NCBI GenBank assembly: GCA_964394845.1
Contig: CAYMZB010000003.1
Coordinates: 1 to 9,299 of the forward strand
Direction: 5' to 3'
From: CAYMZB01 sp964394845
Lineage (GTDB): Bacteria; Patescibacteriota; Microgenomatia; Daviesbacterales; UBA10151
DNA: 9,299 bases
A model generated the notes under the pieces. The model ran no database searches. It was not told where the DNA came from and worked only from the letters and a program-made list of their open reading frames with translations. Below, in pieces: positions 6,071 through 9,299 of the stretch; positions within the stretch are counted from its first letter, which is position 1, and each line of letters starts with the position of its first letter. The position numbers and the translations under genes were made by a program.

Positions 6071-6093
6071 TGTGACAAGCTTTGCTTATCATA
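6071..6093 (-). promoter_or_regulatory. Imperfect inverted repeat between promoter and antitoxin start, candidate operator
   Basis: Ten-base arms (6071-6080 and 6084-6093) around a 3-nt centre pair at 8 of 10 positions; the core is GATAAGC-AAA-GCTTGTC on the minus strand. It lies just downstream of the extended -10 at 6099-6107, over the expected transcription start and leader. In RNA it could form a hairpin ahead of the start codon. Such a site fits autorepression of a toxin-antitoxin operon, but no binding protein is known. Confidence 0.45.
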
Positions 6094-6098
6094 CTGTA

Positions 6099-6107
6099 AT
6101 TATACCA
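6099..6107 (-). promoter_or_regulatory. Extended -10 promoter (TGGTATAAT) of the toxin-antitoxin pair
   Basis: The minus strand reads TGGTATAAT, an exact extended -10 element. It is formed by the last codons of the aldolase gene (CTG GTA TAA T), so the aldolase stop codon is part of the promoter. Transcription would start near 6092 and leave a leader of about 30 nt before ATG 6060. No -35 is evident. Confidence 0.65.
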
Positions 6108-7095
6108 GTTTAGGATTGAGTTTGCCCTGTCGGGCGAGGGAGGATCTTTTAATTCTTTCAACCAAAGCTTCTTGTGCTGCTGCTTTATTTTCATCTTTCC
6201 CTGACCAGATAGTAAGCGGTGTTCCAACAATCGCCCTGCCGAATGAAGCGCTAATATTTTCAATACCCTGCTCTTTTGCTAACTGACAGATCCTGTTTAA
6301 ATATTGTTCAGATAATTCATCGCTAATTCCGCCTGAGAGAAAATTTATTCCTGCAAGTTCTTTTGGAGCGTGTTTGTTTAAAACCTCAAGAGTTTTCAGG
6401 GCAACCTGCTCAACACTCACTGATTCATTTGAATCCTCTCCAGGGGTTATCATATTCGGTTTTAAAATAGAAGTTTCCAGATTAACACCTATCTTTTTTA
6501 CTTCTTCAAAAACTAAATTGAGTATATGACTTGTTACTTCTGCGTCTTTCTCTAAAGAATGAGCACCAATGCGCAAAACCTCAGGCTCAATCATAGGAAC
6601 CATTCCGGCGTCCTGCGTCATTTTCGCAAGTGCAGCCTGAATTTTTGCATTTGCCACAATTAATTCATCGGACGGAGTAGAATCTGAAATTTGAAAAGCA
6701 CTCCGGAATTTTGCAGCCAACGCCCCTAAACTTTTCCACTTTTGTAAAAACTCCGGCAGGTTAGGATCATATTTTGTGATTTGTTCACCCTGTGTTCCAA
6801 AATCAGCCAAGCCTCCATCAATTTTGACGATTATTATGATATTTTGTTTTTTTAAAGCCTCAATAACTTCCGGTACATCCAGCATTTCAGGATGAAGGAT
6901 AATCCCGACAGCGCCTGCTTGCACAATTGGAGCTTGCGAGATTAAGGTTCTCCACTTGGCCCGCATTTCAAAAGAATCTGTAACTCCTACTTTTTCTAGA
7001 CGGGATTTCATAGTTGAAGGGGATTCATCCGCCGCAACGATTACACCCGGCGGGGAAGATAACCGCTTTGCAATATTTGTAAGTTGAGAATCCAT
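6100..7095 (-). CDS. Fructose-bisphosphate aldolase, class I (eukaryote-type)
   Basis: This 331-residue enzyme interconverts fructose 1,6-bisphosphate with dihydroxyacetone phosphate and glyceraldehyde 3-phosphate through a Schiff base, without a metal. It aligns by eye to the animal/plant-type class I family: VIVAADESPSTMKSRLEKVG (residues 18-37, Asp23 equivalent to rabbit Asp33), IVKIDGG (Lys91), AAKFRSAF (Lys129, equivalent to Lys146), VPMIEPEVL (Glu170 and Glu172), ILKPNMITPG (210-219, Schiff-base Lys212, equivalent to Lys229), NFLSGG (251-256) and SFGRAI (phosphate-binding Arg). It is shorter than the 363-residue rabbit enzyme and ends NPKLV, without the C-terminal Tyr. ATG 7095 is chosen because the 8 extra residues from an upstream ATG at 7119 (MGLCIIFF) do not fit the family. 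It lies 40 nt downstream of the FBPase gene, probably in one operon; its stop codon forms the -10 of the toxin-antitoxin pair. Confidence 0.95.
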   Translation of the reverse strand: MDSQLTNIAKRLSSPPGVIVAADESPSTMKSRLEKVGVTDSFEMRAKWRTLISQAPIVQAGAVGIILHPEMLDVPEVIEALKKQNIIIIVKIDGGLADFGTQGEQITKYDPNLPEFLQKWKSLGALAAKFRSAFQISDSTPSDELIVANAKIQAALAKMTQDAGMVPMIEPEVLRIGAHSLEKDAEVTSHILNLVFEEVKKIGVNLETSILKPNMITPGEDSNESVSVEQVALKTLEVLNKHAPKELAGINFLSGGISDELSEQYLNRICQLAKEQGIENISASFGRAIVGTPLTIWSGKDENKAAAQEALVERIKRSSLARQGKLNPKLV

Positions 7096-7102
7096 AAAAA
7101 AT

Positions 7103-7108
7103 ATTATG
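7103..7108 (-). promoter_or_regulatory. Possible -10 (CATAAT) giving a leaderless aldolase mRNA
   Basis: On the minus strand CATAAT (5 of 6 consensus bases) ends 7 nt before ATG 7095, the same layout as at the other putative leaderless genes here. No -35 was found. It would be an internal promoter if the gene is also read from the FBPase promoter. Confidence 0.3.
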
Positions 7109-7135
7109 CACAACCCCAAGCCACTTTGCTAGACA

Positions 7136-8158
7136 CTAATCTGACTTCAAAATTTCCAAACCCTGATGAGTAATGCTGATGGTTTGGGTTTTTGAATTCG
7201 GGGTAACACCGTGGATTGCAAACCATGGATCATCGGTAATTGCTGTAGCACTTATGAGGATTGATGTTTTGTCAGCAGGTACTAAATCTTCTACTTCTAA
7301 AATCCCGGCTTGTTCTAGCAATTCTTTATCTTCGGAATAAATTTTACCCTGTGCATGTCCGCCTAATGCTTTAGCGCCGGCAGCTGTAATAATTCCTTCC
7401 TCCCATCCGCCACTTCCCATAAGTAAAAGCGCTTTAATATTTTTTGGAACTTTACTGTTTTTTAAGGTCCTTAAAACTTCGGGATCGGAAATTGCAAGAA
7501 GCCCCGGTATTAAATCTCCTCCCCGGATTAAGATTGTGGTTATTCCTAAATTTTTGGCTGATTCAATTTCAAAAAGATTGCGCGGCCGGTCTAAAATTAC
7601 AACAGCTAAATCCGCAGGATTTTTTATTTTAAGTTCTTTGAGCGCAATTTTATAATTTTCAGCCGGTGAGTAGTCCAGAGAAATTTTATTCTTTAGGGCA
7701 GGGGGACCAAATAATTTACTCATATAGTCAAAATTGCCGGTAGGGGTTAATCCGTTTTTTTGGTTTAAAGCCCCGGCCAGTACCGAAGTTGCGCCGGGGA
7801 TATTCCTTGATGCAAATGAAGTCCCCTCAACTGCGTCATTTACAATCTCAACCTTAACCCCGCTTTTTGGACCGTATGATCCGTATAAATCCGGGCTTTC
7901 TATGCCGTCCCTTCTTGTATCTTTTCTTCCTTCACTGCCTTTAATTTCTATAGAAAAATGAGATTGCGTTTCAAACACCTCCTGCATAGCTTTAACAGCT
8001 GCCCCATCGATAAGCCTTCCCAATGCTTTGTAGTCCCTGGAATCTGCGTCCGGGTGGTTTTTATGAAGTTCCAAAATTTTCTTATATGCCCCAATAGCAG
8101 CTTTTTGGGTTGACTGATTAAATACTTGTTTAAAAGTTTGAAAATTTGATCGGGTCAT
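7136..8158 (-). CDS. glpX: Fructose-1,6-bisphosphatase class II (GlpX-like)
   Basis: This 340-residue protein fits the GlpX family, metal-dependent phosphatases that remove the 1-phosphate of fructose 1,6-bisphosphate in gluconeogenesis. Motifs in order: LIDGAAVKAM (residues 49-58, Asp51), KGSEGRKD (73-80, Glu76), EIVNDAVEGTSFA (104-116, metal ligands Asp108 and Glu111), YMSKLFGPP, ILDRPRN (188-194), IRGGDL (211-216), GSGGWEEGIITAAGAKALGG (248-267) and ITDDPW...HGV near the C-terminus. Some motifs are altered: GGDL replaces the usual DGDV, GGWEEG the usual GGxPEG, and the segment after KGSEGRKD is TRRDGIESPDLYGSYG rather than the usual EAPMLYIGE. Activity is likely but a changed substrate range is possible; some family members also act on sedoheptulose bisphosphate. 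It is followed by the aldolase gene after 40 nt, so consecutive pathway steps are adjacent. Class II assignment is firm, exact activity less so. Confidence 0.92.
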   Translation of the reverse strand: MTRSNFQTFKQVFNQSTQKAAIGAYKKILELHKNHPDADSRDYKALGRLIDGAAVKAMQEVFETQSHFSIEIKGSEGRKDTRRDGIESPDLYGSYGPKSGVKVEIVNDAVEGTSFASRNIPGATSVLAGALNQKNGLTPTGNFDYMSKLFGPPALKNKISLDYSPAENYKIALKELKIKNPADLAVVILDRPRNLFEIESAKNLGITTILIRGGDLIPGLLAISDPEVLRTLKNSKVPKNIKALLLMGSGGWEEGIITAAGAKALGGHAQGKIYSEDKELLEQAGILEVEDLVPADKTSILISATAITDDPWFAIHGVTPNSKTQTISITHQGLEILKSD

Positions 8159-8171
8159 GAAAGTAGATTAC

Positions 8172-8177
8172 ATTATC
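8172..8177 (-). promoter_or_regulatory. Weak candidate -10 (GATAAT) upstream of glpX
   Basis: On the minus strand GATAAT (5 of 6) ends 13 nt before ATG 8158, which would give a leader of only about six bases. No -35 lies at a suitable distance. A short palindrome, TGGAA-A-TTCCA (8183-8193), lies just upstream and could be an operator. The 114-nt gap to the phosphoribosyltransferase gene holds no other clear signal, and no terminator hairpin was seen. Confidence 0.3.
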
Positions 8178-8272
8178 TAAATTGGAAATTCCATTTCTTG
8201 ACACAATACAGACAGGTTAAGACCCGTTTAGAAAGGAAAATTGTTTTGTTGAGGTCAAAAGGAAGATGAGTA

Positions 8273-9106
8273 TTACCCATAGGTAAGATTTTTAACAAAC
8301 TTATCGATGCTTGCTGACATTCTTTTTCGGTAATCAATAGCAAAGTGTGAACTAACCCGAGAAGGTCTTAAAAATGATGTATAGTCAACACCTATTCTTT
8401 GAGGCTCTCCCTCCCAATCTCCTAAAGAGTAACAACGCCTACTTCCTGAACCATCTACTCCTTCAGTTGTCATAACTCCATATAACACGTTAATTTGACC
8501 TCCTGATAGCTCAGTTAACACGTCATATACAAGCTTCTTAGTTCCACCACTATCTACAAAGTCATCGAGTACCAATACTGTTGGTGATTCAGTTGCAGCA
8601 ATCATTTGTTTAACAACAGGTTGTAACGCTTCTCGAACCATATCTAAATGGACTGAGGTGGAAATTTTTCTAAAGTGAATGCTGTGATCTTGTGTTGGCA
8701 AAGCTCCATATAATTTCTGATAAAGCATATGAACTGCCAATCCAATTATTCTAGCACCTCTGTCACAGGCTATAATGTAGTCTGGTTCAAACTTTCTAAC
8801 AAGTTGCGCCAATGGATACGCAAAATCAGCAATGTTATCAGCTGTAATTTGAGTTTCTTTATCAATTCTAGTACCAGCTTGATTTAGAAGGCTAAGACTT
8901 GGGTCTTGGGTTTTATCTGATCGCTTTGTTGTGTCCGGATGTAGATTAGATGTAACTGGTAAATCTGTTGTATAGAAGGCTGGACTCTTAGCTAATATTA
9001 TCAACAACCCTCTATGTAATTTTTGCAATATTGTATGAATACCTCTACTTGATTCTTTTTCACCACGAGATGCTCTAAATTGGGTTCCAGAACGTATCTT
9101 TTCCAT
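8273..9106 (-). CDS. Phosphoribosyltransferase-fold protein with N-terminal extension
   Basis: This 277-residue protein has the type I phosphoribosyltransferase signature. TVLVLDDFVDSGGTKKLVYD (residues 176-195) is the PRPP-binding loop, with the adjacent Asp181-Asp182 and the SGGT turn that holds the 5-phosphate. PDYIIACDRGARIIGLAV (108-125) is the preceding strand and pyrophosphate loop. A later aromatic/acidic stretch, RIGVDYTSFL, may be the base-side hood. The first about 85 residues (basic, then HRGLLIILAKSPAF, then a polar linker) are not part of the fold and have no recognised domain; the hydrophobic stretch is too short to call a membrane span. The substrate is not evident. Proteins with this loop may be nucleotide-salvage enzymes, regulators or unrelated hydrolases, and the high divergence from named salvage enzymes argues against a standard one. 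A leaderless promoter with TGATATAAT precedes ATG 9106. Confidence 0.85.
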   Translation of the reverse strand: MEKIRSGTQFRASRGEKESSRGIHTILQKLHRGLLIILAKSPAFYTTDLPVTSNLHPDTTKRSDKTQDPSLSLLNQAGTRIDKETQITADNIADFAYPLAQLVRKFEPDYIIACDRGARIIGLAVHMLYQKLYGALPTQDHSIHFRKISTSVHLDMVREALQPVVKQMIAATESPTVLVLDDFVDSGGTKKLVYDVLTELSGGQINVLYGVMTTEGVDGSGSRRCYSLGDWEGEPQRIGVDYTSFLRPSRVSSHFAIDYRKRMSASIDKFVKNLTYG

Positions 9107-9112
9107 TCCAAA

Positions 9113-9141
9113 ATTATATCAAAAGTAGAACCGAAAGTAAA
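9113..9141 (-). promoter_or_regulatory. Promoter of the phosphoribosyltransferase-like gene, leaderless, extended -10
   Basis: The minus strand has TGATATAAT (9121-9113), identical to the msrA element, and the hexamer ends six bases before ATG 9106. At 17 nt upstream TTTACT (9141-9136) matches the -35 consensus at 4 of 6 bases. No Shine-Dalgarno is present (only TTTGGA lies between). Transcription should start at the start codon. Confidence 0.68.
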
Positions 9142-9163
9142 CTATAGGGTTATGTTATATAGT
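9141..9163 (-). repeat. Short inverted repeat upstream of the phosphoribosyltransferase-like gene
   Basis: Perfect 6-base arms ACTATA (9141-9146) and TATAGT (9158-9163) flank an 11-base loop. It lies between the stop of the upstream gene and the -35 of the promoter. It is too AT-rich and has no U-tract, so it is unlikely to be an intrinsic terminator; a regulator site or chance are both possible. Confidence 0.3.
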
Positions 9164-9164
9164 A

Positions 9165-9299
9165 TCATTCTTTTAAATAAGGATTAGGAAGATTGATTTC
9201 TTCTTCCAGTTTAATTTGTTTGGCTTCAAGGTTTGCATGTGCCTTTTTTAAATATGAGATATTTTTTTCTAGGGTTATAATTTCTGTCTCACTAAAAGC
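9165..9299 (-). CDS. C-terminal end of an unidentified coiled-coil protein (5' part outside the window)
   Basis: The minus strand is open from the right edge to a TGA at 9167-9165 and encodes 44 residues. The segment TLEKNISYLKKAHANLEAKQ (9-28) followed by IKLEEEI has hydrophobic residues in heptad-like spacing and many Glu/Lys, typical of a coiled coil; it ends NLPNPYLKE. Too little is visible to assign a family. It is on the same strand as the phosphoribosyltransferase-like gene and ends 58 nt before that start, with a separate promoter between. Reality as a coding sequence is supported by the strong coiled-coil pattern and fitting orientation. Confidence 0.65.
   Translation of the reverse strand, partial: AFSETEIITLEKNISYLKKAHANLEAKQIKLEEEINLPNPYLKE

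Noticed and set aside
7096..7119. Upstream ATG for the aldolase (adds MGLCIIFF)
   Set aside because: The extra residues do not match the family and ATG 7095 has a possible leaderless promoter directly upstream.
7444..7961. Plus-strand open frames opposite glpX
   Set aside because: They are antisense to a well-supported gene and contain no recognisable domain.
8198..8286. TTGACA on the plus strand with a short ATG frame at 8266 encoding MSITHR
   Set aside because: No -10 at the right distance, and the frame has only six codons.
9165..9167. UGA recoded as an amino acid, as in some Patescibacteria lineages
   Set aside because: This is the only stop of this type seen in the window; no gene contains in-frame UGA, and readthrough adds only a few residues before TAA.

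Overview
The window is AT-rich and gene-dense. It uses the standard bacterial stop codons: no gene needs UGA to be read as an amino acid. Short or absent leaders, short intergenic gaps, a very large lineage-type protein and small two-gene toxin-antitoxin-like modules suggest a Candidate Phyla Radiation (Patescibacteria) genome, perhaps of the Microgenomates group. That placement is an inference from style; no rRNA or ribosomal protein is present to confirm it.

Left part (1-1925). A partial peptide methionine sulfoxide reductase (msrA) runs leftwards off the edge. Diverging from it is a rightward cluster: a small YtxH-like membrane protein, a GxFDxxHxGH nucleotidyltransferase of the cytidylyltransferase/RfaE-domain-II type, a DUF6883-like protein and a DUF4926-like protein. 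Just after the last gene lies a 45-nt remnant that encodes the same C-terminal 14 residues and stop as the nucleotidyltransferase. The DUF6883/DUF4926 pair is therefore flanked by two diverged copies of one gene end, which looks like the scar of a cassette insertion.

Middle (1926-5164). One 1067-residue protein of unknown function fills this region. It has a Pro-rich N-terminus, helical HEAT-like repeats, a charged helical section and a compact C-terminal domain with a Cys-containing motif.

Right part (5165-9299), all leftward. Reading in the direction of transcription from the right edge: the tail of an unidentified coiled-coil protein, a phosphoribosyltransferase-fold protein with a PRPP loop, GlpX-type fructose-1,6-bisphosphatase, eukaryote-type class I fructose-bisphosphate aldolase, then a small acidic/basic protein overlapping an AbiEii-type nucleotidyltransferase toxin. 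GlpX and the aldolase catalyse consecutive gluconeogenic steps (triose phosphates to fructose 1,6-bisphosphate to fructose 6-phosphate) and are 40 nt apart. The last two genes look like a toxin-antitoxin pair with its own promoter and a possible operator.

Expression signals are informative. Several genes have a good -10 hexamer ending only 6-7 nt before the ATG, which implies leaderless mRNAs, whereas two genes carry clear Shine-Dalgarno sequences. Two promoters are built on the stop codon of the preceding gene (GTA TAA T). No rRNA, tRNA, CRISPR array or insertion sequence was seen, and no gap longer than 300 bases lacks a gene.
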